A DNA stretch of 64,000 nucleotides from Achromobacter aegrifaciens (GCF_902859735.1 NZ_CADIJY010000003.1:434001-498000); one strand, 5' to 3'. Shown: positions 1 through 7,608, counted from the stretch's first letter. The notes: generated from the letters alone by a model not told the origin. A program made the numbers and translations.

Positions 1-401
1 GCCGCCACCAGATCGTGCAGCGCGTTATCGACCTCCCAATCCGACTTCTCGTCCGGCGTCTTCGCATCCAGCAAAGCCTGCAGCCGCGCCCGCAGCCCTT
101 CCAACGGCTCCGCCGGAATCCGCCCGGTCGCCATCGCCGCGGCTTCGCTCTCCAGCAGGCTGCGGATCTGTAGCAGCTCCAGCAGGTCCGTCACGCCAAA
201 CGAGCGCACCACGATGGACCCGTTGGACAGCCGCTCCAGCATCCCTTCACCCAACAACCGGTTCATGGCCGCGCGCAAAGGCGTGCGCGACACCTCCAGC
301 TCATCCGCCAGTCGGCGTTCCTCCAACACTTCCCCCGCCGGAATCCGGCGCGAAACGATCTGGTCCAGCAGGGTTTGATAGGTGCGTTGCGTAGCGTTCA
401 T
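1..401 (-). CDS. GntR-family (FCD-type) transcriptional regulator, partial
   Basis: This is the N-terminal 133 residues of a DNA-binding repressor or activator, cut by the left edge of the window. Translating from the ATG at 401 gives a winged helix of about 65 residues with the typical GntR recognition segment SRTPLRAAMNRLLGEGML, then the start of an all-helical FCD ligand domain (LLELLQIRSLLESEAAAM). FCD regulators usually bind small carboxylates or sugar acids and often control a neighbouring catabolic cluster, here possibly the leftward binding-protein and hydrolase genes that begin at 988. A 25-bp dyad at 482-506 lies about 80 bp upstream of the start and resembles FadR/FCD operators, so autoregulation is plausible. 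The ligand cannot be inferred. Family is certain; function is open. Confidence 0.9.
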   Translation of the reverse strand, partial: MNATQRTYQTLLDQIVSRRIPAGEVLEERRLADELEVSRTPLRAAMNRLLGEGMLERLSNGSIVVRSFGVTDLLELLQIRSLLESEAAAMATGRIPAEPLEGLRARLQALLDAKTPDEKSDWEVDNALHDLVA

Positions 402-481
402 GTGTATTGCAGCGTAAGAAAAAGGCGCGGACGGCAGAGACTCCGAGTTGCCGTCCGGCGCAATGGACGAGAAGGTACCCC

Positions 482-506
482 ACTGGTATCCCAAAGAGAT
501 ACCAGT
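482..506. promoter_or_regulatory. Candidate operator of the GntR regulator
   Basis: ACTGGTATC and GATACCAGT form perfect 9-bp inverted arms separated by 7 bp. The TGGTA...TACCA core resembles sites reported for FCD-type GntR proteins. It lies about 80 bp upstream of the gntR-type start at 401. A partial repeat of the half-site (AGTATCCC) follows at 508-515. Confidence 0.5.
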
Positions 507-683
507 AGTATCCCTAATAGGCCGGACTGATGCTGCCAGCCAATCTGAGAGGAGTGAGACGGGGAGAAGAAGAAAAAAGCGGAGGGAAAACTGCGGGGAG
601 AGGAAACTGCGAGTAGGGAAAAAACAAGACCCACGCCAGCGCGCCAGCGCACACCGCCCCGACGCCCCACCACCACGTAAGCT

Positions 684-711
684 GCTTGCGGCCGCCTGCG
701 CGGCCGCAAGC
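684..711. repeat. Perfect 12-bp stem-loop
   Basis: GCTTGCGGCCGC at 684-695 pairs exactly with GCGGCCGCAAGC at 700-711 across a 4-nt CTGC loop. No T-run follows on either strand, so a simple intrinsic terminator is unlikely. It could be part of a dispersed palindromic element or a Rho-independent-like transcript end. Confidence 0.7.
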
Positions 712-771
712 GGCGGGCCCCGCAAACCTCGCCACTACCCACGGGTCTAACCGCGCAGCGAACCAAGAAAC

Positions 772-949
772 TCGTAGCCCGGCGGCGCGGGCCCTGAGGC
801 TGCGAGCAACCTCGATGCGCCCGAGGGAATCGGAAGGAGCCGCCGCAGGCGGTGACGACGATGACGACGGGGCAGTCCGGAGCGAACGCTCCGGACCGCA
901 ATCGTGGGCGCGAGCAGCCTCAGGGCCCGCGCCGCCGGGCGACCTACGA
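772..949. repeat. Long inverted repeat, candidate dispersed palindromic element
   Basis: Positions 777-803 are the exact reverse complement of 914-940 (27 bp). The arms continue outward as TCGTAG (772-777) and CTACGA (944-949) after a 3-4 nt offset. The 110 bp between the arms contains smaller hairpins, GTCCGGAGC/GCTCCGGAC at 875-896 and CCGCC/GGCGG at 840-852, so a transcript would fold into a branched rod. The size and nested architecture recall ERIC/REP-type or MITE-like elements, but no second copy is visible in this window. Confidence 0.65.
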
Positions 950-987
950 AGACAACGAAGGCACCAACAAAGACAACAAAACCAACA

Positions 988-2553
988 TCAAGGCGCCGAA
1001 ACCCGCTCCACCTCCCAAGCCCGCGGCTTCTTGACCGCCCAAGGCTGATACCCCCTGATATCCGCCCGATAAGCCCCAATATCCAACCCGTTATACAAAG
1101 GAATACTAGGCACATCCGCCAGGAACAGCCTATGCAGCTGATCAAACGAAGCCTGCCGCTTCGCATGATCCGTATCCGACGACGCCGCCTCGATCAGCTT
1201 CAGCGCCTGCGGATTGTCCCAGACCTTGCGCGGCTGCTTCGCCTTGTCCCCCGTCACCATCTCGTAGTTCAGCGCCGCATCCAGCCGCGCCGAATAGGGG
1301 AACGTCATCATCTGGTAAGTGCCCGCGTTATAGCGGTCCAGCTGCGTCGCCCATTCCACCACCGACAACTGCGCCTTGATCCCCACCGCCTGCAGCATCG
1401 CCTGGATGATCACCGCCGAGTTGTACGACTGCGGATAGCGCTTGGTCGTCAGGATCGTCAGATCCTGCCCCTTGTAGCCCGCTTCGCCCAGCAGCTTCTG
1501 CGCCAGCGCCGGATCGTAGTTCCAGCCCTGCTTCTGCGCCGCGTCATAGTAGGGCGACACCAGCGGCACGATCGAATTGTTGGGCTGAGCCAGGCCTTCC
1601 GTCACCGCCGCCGCCAGTTGCTGGTAATCGATCGCGTGCGCCAGCGCCTGCCGCATCTTCGGATTGGCCAGCACCGGATCCTTGGTCTGCATCAGCAATG
1701 CCGTCATGCTCATCACCGGCGCATGCGCCACCTTGACGTTCGGCGTGCCTTGCAGCACCGGCACGTCGCTATTGGACACGTCCTCGATGATGTCGATGTT
1801 GCCGCGCTGCAGGGCCGCCTTGGCGGTGGAATCGTCCGGCACGATCAGGAAGCGCACCTCGTCCACCAGCGGCCGTTTCGATCCCGTATAACCGTCACGC
1901 TTGCCGTCCAGGTTCGAATAGCCCGCGAACTTCGTCAGCCGCACGTACTCGCCGCGCTTCCATTCCGCCAATTCGAACGGCCCGGTGCCGATGGGCTTGT
2001 CCCAGGAACCGTCCGCCCGCACCGAATCCTTGGACAGGATGCCAGTGCCGCCGCAGTCGGCGCGCGCCAGCGTCGCCAGGAACAGGCTGCTGGGCTTTTC
2101 GATGTGGTAGACCACGGTCTGCGCGTCCGGCGCTTCCACGCCCGTCACCTTGACCGTGCCGCGCCCGTCGAACTCGCTGGCGCAACGCCAGCCCGAATTG
2201 GCCGCGGTGTAATGCTGCCAGGTCCACAGCACGTCGGCCGACGTCATCGGCTTGCCGTTGTGGAACTTGATGCCTTCGCGCAGCTTGAAGGTATAGGTCT
2301 TGCCGTCCGGGCTGATATCCACCGACTTGGCCAGCAGCGGCCGCACCTCGGCGTCCTCGCCGTAGGCCACCAGGCCCTCGACGATGTGCAGCACCACCGC
2401 ATCGCTGTTGCTGTCGCGGTTCACGCCGGGTTCGGTGGAGCGGATATCGGCCGTGAACGAAATGCGCAGCGGCGGGGCGGATTGCGCCCAGGCCGCGCCG
2501 GCCATGGAGCCCAGCGCCAGCGCAACCGCGGCGCTCAACAAATGGTTTTTCAT
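988..2553 (-). CDS. Family 5 extracellular solute-binding protein (peptide/nickel ABC type)
   Basis: This is a 521-residue periplasmic binding protein of the DppA/OppA class. A Sec signal peptide occupies about residues 1-23 and ends in AAWAQ. The body shows typical SBP_bac_5 stretches: an early EPGVNRDSNSDAVV segment, the YTFKLREGIKFHNGKPMT signature near residues 85-105, and a late RRQASFDQLHRLF-like segment (seen here as KRQASFDQLHRLFLADVP). Such proteins deliver peptides, opines or similar solutes to a DppBCDF-like permease. No permease or ATPase gene is nearby, so it must share one encoded elsewhere. It is the last gene of a leftward cluster, 36 bp after the C45 hydrolase gene, which suggests its cargo is that enzyme's substrate. 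The family is clear; the ligand is not. Confidence 0.88.
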   Translation of the reverse strand: MKNHLLSAAVALALGSMAGAAWAQSAPPLRISFTADIRSTEPGVNRDSNSDAVVLHIVEGLVAYGEDAEVRPLLAKSVDISPDGKTYTFKLREGIKFHNGKPMTSADVLWTWQHYTAANSGWRCASEFDGRGTVKVTGVEAPDAQTVVYHIEKPSSLFLATLARADCGGTGILSKDSVRADGSWDKPIGTGPFELAEWKRGEYVRLTKFAGYSNLDGKRDGYTGSKRPLVDEVRFLIVPDDSTAKAALQRGNIDIIEDVSNSDVPVLQGTPNVKVAHAPVMSMTALLMQTKDPVLANPKMRQALAHAIDYQQLAAAVTEGLAQPNNSIVPLVSPYYDAAQKQGWNYDPALAQKLLGEAGYKGQDLTILTTKRYPQSYNSAVIIQAMLQAVGIKAQLSVVEWATQLDRYNAGTYQMMTFPYSARLDAALNYEMVTGDKAKQPRKVWDNPQALKLIEAASSDTDHAKRQASFDQLHRLFLADVPSIPLYNGLDIGAYRADIRGYQPWAVKKPRAWEVERVSAP

Positions 2554-2589
2554 CGATACGTTTTCCTGGGGTTGCGCGGGCGCGCCGCT

Positions 2590-3726
2590 TCAGGCGGCAG
2601 CCAGCAGTTCGGGTTCGGCGGTCAGGCTGTAGCGGGTGAAACTGCGGTTCAGCGCCGGCAGCGGCGCCACTTCCATCAGGCCGGCCTCGGGCTCCATGAT
2701 CACCATCGCCACCGTGGCCGACAGATTGTCGTGGCTGCCGGGGCGCGGCGGACGGCACACGGAATAGGGCGCGCCGAAGTCATCGAACAGCGCGCGCTTC
2801 AAGTCTTCGCGCGTCAGCTTGGATTCCTCGTTCAGCAGGCGGCGCACGCGCCAGTCGCGGTAAGCGCTTTCCGGCGTGCTGGCGCGGCCCGTGTCGCGCA
2901 GCTTGCTCAGGGCCACTTCGCTGACCCAGTGGTTGGCGTGGACGATGAGATCGTCGCTGCCCGGGTAGATGGGGAAGGCTTCATCGGTGGTGCATTCGTA
3001 GTCGACGCCGAAGCCCGCCGCCATGCCGATCATGATGTTGTTCGAGCAGGACTTGGGCGTGGTCGCCACCGCCTTGATCGCCAGCGCGAAGTGTTCCTGT
3101 TCCAGCACCTTGCGGCGGATCAACGAAAGCGGCACGCCCAGCTGGCGGAAGTCGCGGTCGGACTCCAGGTAGTTGGCGGTGATCGAGACGCCGGCGCTGT
3201 TCAGGCCGCTGCGCGCCAGTCCGCCCGCTTCGACGAAGGTCAGCATGTCGGGGCCGTTGTCGTTGTGCACGCGCAGCACGATGGCGGTCTCGGCGCATTC
3301 CGCGCGCCAGTCCCAGTTCTGGCCATGGATCAGGCGGCCGTTGGCCGAGCGGGTCGGCAGGATCAGCGCGCCGGTGCAGCCGTCGCCCGGCTCCAATTCG
3401 GCGGCCTTCTTCTTCTCGGCGCGGGCCTTGGCGATGACTTCGGTGCGCGCGTTCACCATCACGATGTCTTCGAAAGGCACGTCGGCGCCCGCGGCGATAC
3501 CGCGCATTTCTTCCAGGTAGTGCGGCGCGAAGTTCTCGATCTCGCGGGCGAAGCCATTGATCAGCTGGGTGCGCGCCATGGCGTCATAGCCCAGGTCGAC
3601 CAGGGTCTGGCCGTACATCTTGGCGCTCTTGCGCACGCGGTCGGCGGCTTGCTGGCCATACGAGCGGCCGCGGGCCTCGGGCGCGCCCGAAACCGATACG
3701 AAGGGAAATTGGGTGATCTGGGTCAT
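2590..3726 (-). CDS. C45-family autoproteolytic acyltransferase/amidohydrolase
   Basis: This 378-residue protein resembles the acyl-CoA:6-aminopenicillanic acid acyltransferase (peptidase C45) family of Ntn-hydrolases. The precursor is expected to cleave itself before Cys117 in the segment EPGDGCTGALI, freeing the Cys as N-terminal nucleophile. Further on come the family-typical NWDWRAE and GLNSAGVSITANYL segments. There is no signal peptide, so it is probably cytoplasmic. I chose the ATG at 3726 because family homology begins at FPFVSVSG; an in-frame GTG at 3834 would add a 36-residue tail with no family character. Bacterial members hydrolyse or transfer acyl groups on small amides, and most have unknown natural substrates. 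Its neighbours are a peptide-type binding protein downstream and deacetylase-like genes upstream. Confidence 0.85.
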   Translation of the reverse strand: MTQITQFPFVSVSGAPEARGRSYGQQAADRVRKSAKMYGQTLVDLGYDAMARTQLINGFAREIENFAPHYLEEMRGIAAGADVPFEDIVMVNARTEVIAKARAEKKKAAELEPGDGCTGALILPTRSANGRLIHGQNWDWRAECAETAIVLRVHNDNGPDMLTFVEAGGLARSGLNSAGVSITANYLESDRDFRQLGVPLSLIRRKVLEQEHFALAIKAVATTPKSCSNNIMIGMAAGFGVDYECTTDEAFPIYPGSDDLIVHANHWVSEVALSKLRDTGRASTPESAYRDWRVRRLLNEESKLTREDLKRALFDDFGAPYSVCRPPRPGSHDNLSATVAMVIMEPEAGLMEVAPLPALNRSFTRYSLTAEPELLAAA

Positions 3727-3795
3727 GGACTTGGGCGGCGCGCCGCGCCGCAATCTGGGGGTGGGAATTGGATGGCGAAAAAATGTTAGCTTATT

Positions 3796-3805
3796 TTGGC
3801 GCCAA
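3796..3805. promoter_or_regulatory. Short palindrome upstream of the C45 gene
   Basis: TTGGCGCCAA is a perfect 10-bp palindrome in an AT-richer patch about 70 bp upstream of the chosen C45 start. It could be an operator for a separate promoter in the 126-bp gap between the deacetylase and C45 genes. It is short enough to be chance. Confidence 0.25.
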
Positions 3806-3852
3806 TATTGCTCAGGGTTTACCAGTGCAAGCACGCCATGGGCGTCTTGCGT

Positions 3853-4617
3853 TCAGCGCGTATGGGGGGAGGCGGCCAGCTCGGAGCAGGTCTTGAAGCT
3901 GGCGCCTGCGGTGCGGAAGCGCTCCAGCAATTGCTCGACTTTCACCAACCTGGCCGCGCGGCCGACGCCGTTGTCGGCGCGCGGATGCAGGGTCAGGCAG
4001 GCATAACCATCGGTCGCCAGCAGCGCATCGCCTTGCTCCACCCAGTGCGCATAGGCACGGTCCTGCGTCACGCGGCGGCTGAAATGGGTGGCGTCGCACA
4101 GGCCTTCGCTCCAGGGCAGCTCCACCATGCCGGGGCCGCCGTCCGCGTCCAGCGCGTAGGGGGCGTCGTCGTCGATGGCGCTGCTGTCGTAGCGATAGCC
4201 GAGCTGGTGCAGCAGCGGCACGGTATTGGCGGTAAACGCGCTGGCATAGCGAAAGCCTTGCGGGGCGGAGCCGGTCAGTTCGGCCAGCCGGTCGCGGGCC
4301 CGTTCCAGCACTTCGCCTTCGCGCTCGCCCAGCGCGGGCAGGTCTTCGTAGGCATTGCCGTGCGAGGCGGCCTCGTGGCCGTCGCGCAGGCTCTGCTCCA
4401 GCAGGCCGCGGCAGCGTTCGGCTTCGAATACCGGCCAGAACAGCGTGGCGCGGATGTCCTGGCGGCGCAGCATGTCCAGCACGCGCGCCAGGCCGCCGCC
4501 GTAGGTGTAGCGGCCATGCGCGTCGCGCCCGTGCAGCGAGGTTTCGGGCTGGGTCGCGGCTTCGGGGCCGATGCCCTGCACATTGATGGTGACCAGTACG
4601 GTTTTGTCGGCGCTCAT
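3853..4617 (-). CDS. CE4 (NodB-like) polysaccharide deacetylase homologue, degenerate active site
   Basis: This 254-residue protein has the CE4 fold order and aligns by eye with the neighbouring gene product. It has lost key metal ligands: the motif 1 Asp is Gln14 (TINVQG), and in motif 2 (ASHGNAYED) the second His of H-x3-H is Tyr90, while His86 remains. The late LTLHP motif is present. CE4 enzymes of the PuuE/allantoinase-like branch hydrolyse cyclic or acyl amides rather than chitin. This copy may be catalytically dead or use different chemistry. It has no signal peptide. Its ATG overlaps the stop of the upstream deacetylase gene by 4 nt, so the two are probably made together and may form a heteromer. 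Confidence 0.8.
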   Translation of the reverse strand: MSADKTVLVTINVQGIGPEAATQPETSLHGRDAHGRYTYGGGLARVLDMLRRQDIRATLFWPVFEAERCRGLLEQSLRDGHEAASHGNAYEDLPALGEREGEVLERARDRLAELTGSAPQGFRYASAFTANTVPLLHQLGYRYDSSAIDDDAPYALDADGGPGMVELPWSEGLCDATHFSRRVTQDRAYAHWVEQGDALLATDGYACLTLHPRADNGVGRAARLVKVEQLLERFRTAGASFKTCSELAASPHTR

Positions 4618-5498
4618 GCGCTTCTCCAGGCGTCGGGGCGGGCCAGGCAGTGCCGCGCCAGCGCTTCCAGCGTCATGACGTGCACATCGGGTTGTGCGGC
4701 CAGATAGGCCAGGAAGCGGTCCAGCGCCGCGGCGCGGGCCGGCGTGCCGGAGCCGCCGGCGGCCTTGGGGTGTACGGTCAGGTGCACATAGCCTTCGGCT
4801 GCGCGCAGCGCCTCGAATTCCTGCACCCAGTTGTCATAGGCTTCCGCGGCGAGGCTGTGGCCCGAGAAGTAGAACGGATAGTCGTCGAGCGAGACCGTGT
4901 TGTTCGGCAGCATGATGAAGTCCGTCGTATCCGCCGGCAGGTAGGGACGGTCCTGGTCCTTTTCGCTGGCGTCGTAGCAGTAACCCAGCCGCCGCAGCGC
5001 GGGCAGGGTGCGATGGCTCTTGCGGCCCGAGGGCGAGCACCAGCCCGCGGGCGTTACGCCCAGCTCGCGCTGGATGATGCGGTGGGTCTTTTCCAGCAGC
5101 GCGGGCTCGTCATCGCCCAGGTCCCAGGCTTCGTGCAGATAGCCGTGGGCGGCGATCTCGTGGCCCGCGTCCAGGATGTCGTGGAAGGTCGCCGGATAGT
5201 GCTCGACGTCATAGCCGCAGGCAAAGAACGTGGCCGGCATGCCGTGGCGCGCCAGGATCTCCAGATGCCGCGCCACGCCGCGGCGGATGGCATAGCGGCC
5301 CGCGGTGTGGGGACCGGCCGGGAACTGCTTGCGGCCGACCTCGACGGCGGGGCCGTCGACGTGGACGGTGACGCAGACCACCGCGCGCACCGGCGCGGCG
5401 CCCGCGGCGCGCAGGCCCTGCGCGCGCAGCTCGCGGTCCAGCGCCAGCCAGGGATTGGAGTGGGCGTCCACGGGGACGCCATAGGGTATGCGTTGCAT
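4614..5498 (-). CDS. CE4 polysaccharide deacetylase-family amidohydrolase (PuuE-like)
   Basis: This 294-residue NodB-homology protein keeps the expected metal triad: Asp48 in TVHVDG and His118/His122 in AAHGYLHE, with the late TVHP motif near the end. It has no signal peptide, so it probably acts in the cytoplasm on a small imported amide, as PuuE-type members do, rather than on cell wall. I start it at the ATG at 5498, whose A is also the last base of the stop codon of the upstream binding-protein gene (TGATG), giving translational coupling. A 14-residue upstream extension is open but lies inside that gene. It also overlaps the next deacetylase gene by 4 nt. The substrate is unknown. Confidence 0.85.
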   Translation of the reverse strand: MQRIPYGVPVDAHSNPWLALDRELRAQGLRAAGAAPVRAVVCVTVHVDGPAVEVGRKQFPAGPHTAGRYAIRRGVARHLEILARHGMPATFFACGYDVEHYPATFHDILDAGHEIAAHGYLHEAWDLGDDEPALLEKTHRIIQRELGVTPAGWCSPSGRKSHRTLPALRRLGYCYDASEKDQDRPYLPADTTDFIMLPNNTVSLDDYPFYFSGHSLAAEAYDNWVQEFEALRAAEGYVHLTVHPKAAGGSGTPARAAALDRFLAYLAAQPDVHVMTLEALARHCLARPDAWRSA

Positions 5499-6511
5499 CA
5501 GGTGGCCTTGATGTTGGCGCTCTTGATCAGCGTGCGCCACTTTTCGCTTTCGGTGGCGACGAAACGGCTCAGTTCTTGCGGGGTGCTGCCGTGCAGCTCC
5601 AGCCCGTTCTGCGTCAATTGCTCCAGGGCGGGCTGCTTGAGCGCGCTTTGCACGGCGCCATTGAGCGTCTGGATGATGGCGGCGGACGTGCCCGCGGGCG
5701 CGAACACGCCGTTCCAGCCTATGGCCTGATAGCCGGGAAAGCCCGATTCCGCCACGGTCGGCACGTCGGGCAGCGCCTGCGCGCGCTGCGCCGAGGTCAC
5801 GGCCAGCGGGCGCGACTTGCCGCCGCGGATGAATTGCTGCTGGTTGATCACCACATCCATCAGGATCGGGAACTGTCCGCCCAGGAAGTCGTTGACCGCG
5901 GCTGCCGCGCCCTTGTACGGCACGCCGGGCAGGTCCAGGCCGGCCGTGGCCTTGAGCAGTTCCATGGCCAGGTGCGCAGAGCTGCCGTTCTGCGTGATGC
6001 CATAGAAGTACTTGCCCGGATTGGCCTTGATGATGGCGACCAACTCCTGCAGCGTGCGCGCCGGAAACGACGGATGCACCACCAGCACGTTGTTGTAGTA
6101 GCAGACCATGGACACCGGTTCGAAGTCCTTGACCGGGTCATAGCCGATGTTCTCGTACAGGCTCTGGTTCACCGTGTGCGTACCGGTGGAGCCCAGCGCG
6201 ATGGTGTAGCCGTCCGGCGCCGAACGCGCGGCCTGCTGGGTACCGATGTTGCCTGCGGCGCCACCCTTGTTGATGACGACCACGCTTTGTTTGAGCGCTT
6301 CGCCGATGCCCTGGGCCAGCGGACGCGCCACCAGGTCGGTGCCGCCGCCAGCGGGGAAGGGCACGATGAACTGGATGGCGCGTTCGGCCGGATAGCCGGC
6401 CGCCCAGGCGCGGCCGGGCCGCGCCAGCGCCGCGCTGGCCAAGGTGGCGGCCGAAGCCCCCAGGAAATGCCGGCGGCTGATGCCGCCCTTGGTGCCGCAA
6501 GACTGCTTCAT
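5498..6511 (-). CDS. Bug/TctC-family tripartite tricarboxylate transporter binding protein
   Basis: This is a 337-residue periplasmic binding protein of the TctC/Bug family, which is strongly expanded in Bordetella and Achromobacter. The N-terminus carries a twin-arginine-like signal (SRRHFLGASAA, cleavage near AWAAG), followed by the family hallmarks FIVPFPAGGGTD and GNIGTQQAARSAPDGYT, and later LAVTSAQRAQALPDVPTV. Bug proteins bind organic acids or amides such as nicotinate, glutamate or citrate. No tctA/tctB membrane genes are present, so it is an orphan or acts in signalling. A GGGGA ribosome site precedes the ATG. It is the first gene of the leftward cluster and diverges from an IclR regulator, which probably controls it. 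Confidence 0.93.
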   Translation of the reverse strand: MKQSCGTKGGISRRHFLGASAATLASAALARPGRAWAAGYPAERAIQFIVPFPAGGGTDLVARPLAQGIGEALKQSVVVINKGGAAGNIGTQQAARSAPDGYTIALGSTGTHTVNQSLYENIGYDPVKDFEPVSMVCYYNNVLVVHPSFPARTLQELVAIIKANPGKYFYGITQNGSSAHLAMELLKATAGLDLPGVPYKGAAAAVNDFLGGQFPILMDVVINQQQFIRGGKSRPLAVTSAQRAQALPDVPTVAESGFPGYQAIGWNGVFAPAGTSAAIIQTLNGAVQSALKQPALEQLTQNGLELHGSTPQELSRFVATESEKWRTLIKSANIKAT

Positions 6512-6589
6512 GGATTTTCCCCTGATGTTTTCCGCAGGTGCAGTGGCGTGTTGGACGTCAATCTGCCCATTGCTTGAATATCATTATTC

Positions 6590-6638
6590 GATAAAAAATT
6601 ATCTAATCCAATTAGTTTTTATCTATAAATGATAAAAA
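6590..6638. promoter_or_regulatory. AT-rich divergent control region with nested inverted repeats
   Basis: Three dyads are packed together: GATAA/TTATC at 6590-6603, CTAAT/ATTAG at 6603-6615, and TTTTTATC/GATAAAAA (8-bp perfect arms, 7-bp gap) at 6616-6638. The surrounding sequence is strikingly AT-rich against the high-GC genome. It lies between the TctC-type gene and the IclR gene, so it is the likely IclR operator and divergent promoter. Confidence 0.55.
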
Positions 6639-6770
6639 ATAGAAAAACGATAGTTTGCGTCTGGAGGGAAATCAGGGTCTGGTAGTCAGCGCCTATGGCC
6701 CAGGCGCGCCGCGGGCATCCCTGTGATACGCTGCGCCCGATCCCGCGTTGTTCCCCGTCCCACGACCGCC

Positions 6771-7541
6771 ATGTCCACCCTGAAGCGAGCCCTAGCGATA
6801 CTTGACCTCTTCAGCCTGGAAACCCCGGTGCTGTCGGCGGAAGAGATCATTTCGCGCCTGTCGTATTCGGCGCCCACGGGCTACCGCTACATCCGCGACC
6901 TGACGGACCTGGGCTATCTGCTGCGCGTGACCGGCGAAGGCTACAAGCTGGGGCCGCGCATCATCGAACTGGACCACCTCATCATCGACGGCGATCCGGT
7001 GCTGGGCGTGGCGCGTCCGATCATGCGCGAGGTGGTGGATCAGGTGGGCGGCGACGTATTGCTCAGCGTGATCCACGGCCTGCGCATCCTGAACATCCAC
7101 CACGAGCGCGGACCCGACGAACTGGGTATTCCGCACGGCCGCGGCCGCGCCCATCCGCTGTTCCGCGGCGCCACGGCCAAGACCATCGTGGCTTTCCTGC
7201 CGCGCAAGGATCAGCGCCGCCTGTACGAGGCCCATGCGGACGAGATCCGCGACCTGGGCCTGGGGGCGACGCAGGCCGAATTCACCGGCAAGCTGGACCG
7301 GATCCGGGTGCAGGGTTTTTATCTGGGAGTGGGCGAGATCTCGCCAGAACGGGCGGGCATCGCGGTGCCGGTGTTCCAGGAAGACCGGCGCGTGTTCGGC
7401 GCGCTGACCGTCACCTTTCTTGCGGCTCGGCTCAACACTATCGCGCAGGACAAGACCACGGCCTTGCTGCAGTCGGCCGCCCGCCGCATCGAATCGCTGG
7501 CGCTGGCCACGCGCATGAAGGAACAAGCCCCCGCGCCGTGA
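6771..7541 (+). CDS. IclR-family transcriptional regulator
   Basis: This 256-residue regulator has an N-terminal winged helix (STLKRALAILDLFSLE, then a recognition region around SAPTGYRYIRDLTDLGYL) and a C-terminal IclR effector domain containing HERGPDELGI, SPERAGIAVPVF and a final helix. IclR proteins sense small aromatic or carboxylic metabolites and usually control an adjacent divergent operon. I start at the ATG at 6771, because homology begins at MSTLKRAL; an upstream GTG at 6723 adds only an Arg-rich tail. It is divergent from the TctC-type gene, with inverted repeats between them, so it likely regulates uptake and hydrolysis by the leftward cluster. The effector is unknown. Confidence 0.92.
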   Translation: MSTLKRALAILDLFSLETPVLSAEEIISRLSYSAPTGYRYIRDLTDLGYLLRVTGEGYKLGPRIIELDHLIIDGDPVLGVARPIMREVVDQVGGDVLLSVIHGLRILNIHHERGPDELGIPHGRGRAHPLFRGATAKTIVAFLPRKDQRRLYEAHADEIRDLGLGATQAEFTGKLDRIRVQGFYLGVGEISPERAGIAVPVFQEDRRVFGALTVTFLAARLNTIAQDKTTALLQSAARRIESLALATRMKEQAPAP

Positions 7542-7567
7542 GCGCGAGGGTTTGCTTGCCGATCCGC

Positions 7568-7583
7568 CGCGGCCATGGCCGCG
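7568..7583. terminator. Palindrome between convergent genes
   Basis: CGCGGCCATGGCCGCG is a perfect 16-bp palindrome in the 67-bp gap between the convergent IclR and outer-membrane-factor genes. It may end transcripts from both sides, although no T-run is present. Confidence 0.35.
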
Positions 7584-7608
7584 TGTCGCCGGATGTGGCC
7601 GGATGCGC

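Larger units (their letters stand above)
402..987. other. Gene-free, repeat-rich 586-bp interval
   Basis: I see no credible coding sequence here; the open frames are low-complexity, Arg/Pro-rich and overlap each other on both strands. The interval holds an operator-like dyad at 482-506, a purine-rich stretch at about 544-628, a perfect 12-bp stem hairpin at 684-711 and a long inverted repeat spanning 772-949. It separates the partial GntR gene from the 3' end of a leftward binding-protein gene. Confidence 0.75.

Noticed and set aside
402-987. Small open frames in the gene-free interval
   Set aside because: Mutually overlapping, Arg/Pro-rich, and crossing long inverted repeats; no ribosome site or homology.
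904-3789. Very long rightward open frame (961 codons) opposite the binding-protein and C45 genes
   Set aside because: Its translation is Arg/His/Gln-rich and has no family motifs. It is the high-GC antisense shadow of real leftward genes with signal peptides and catalytic motifs.
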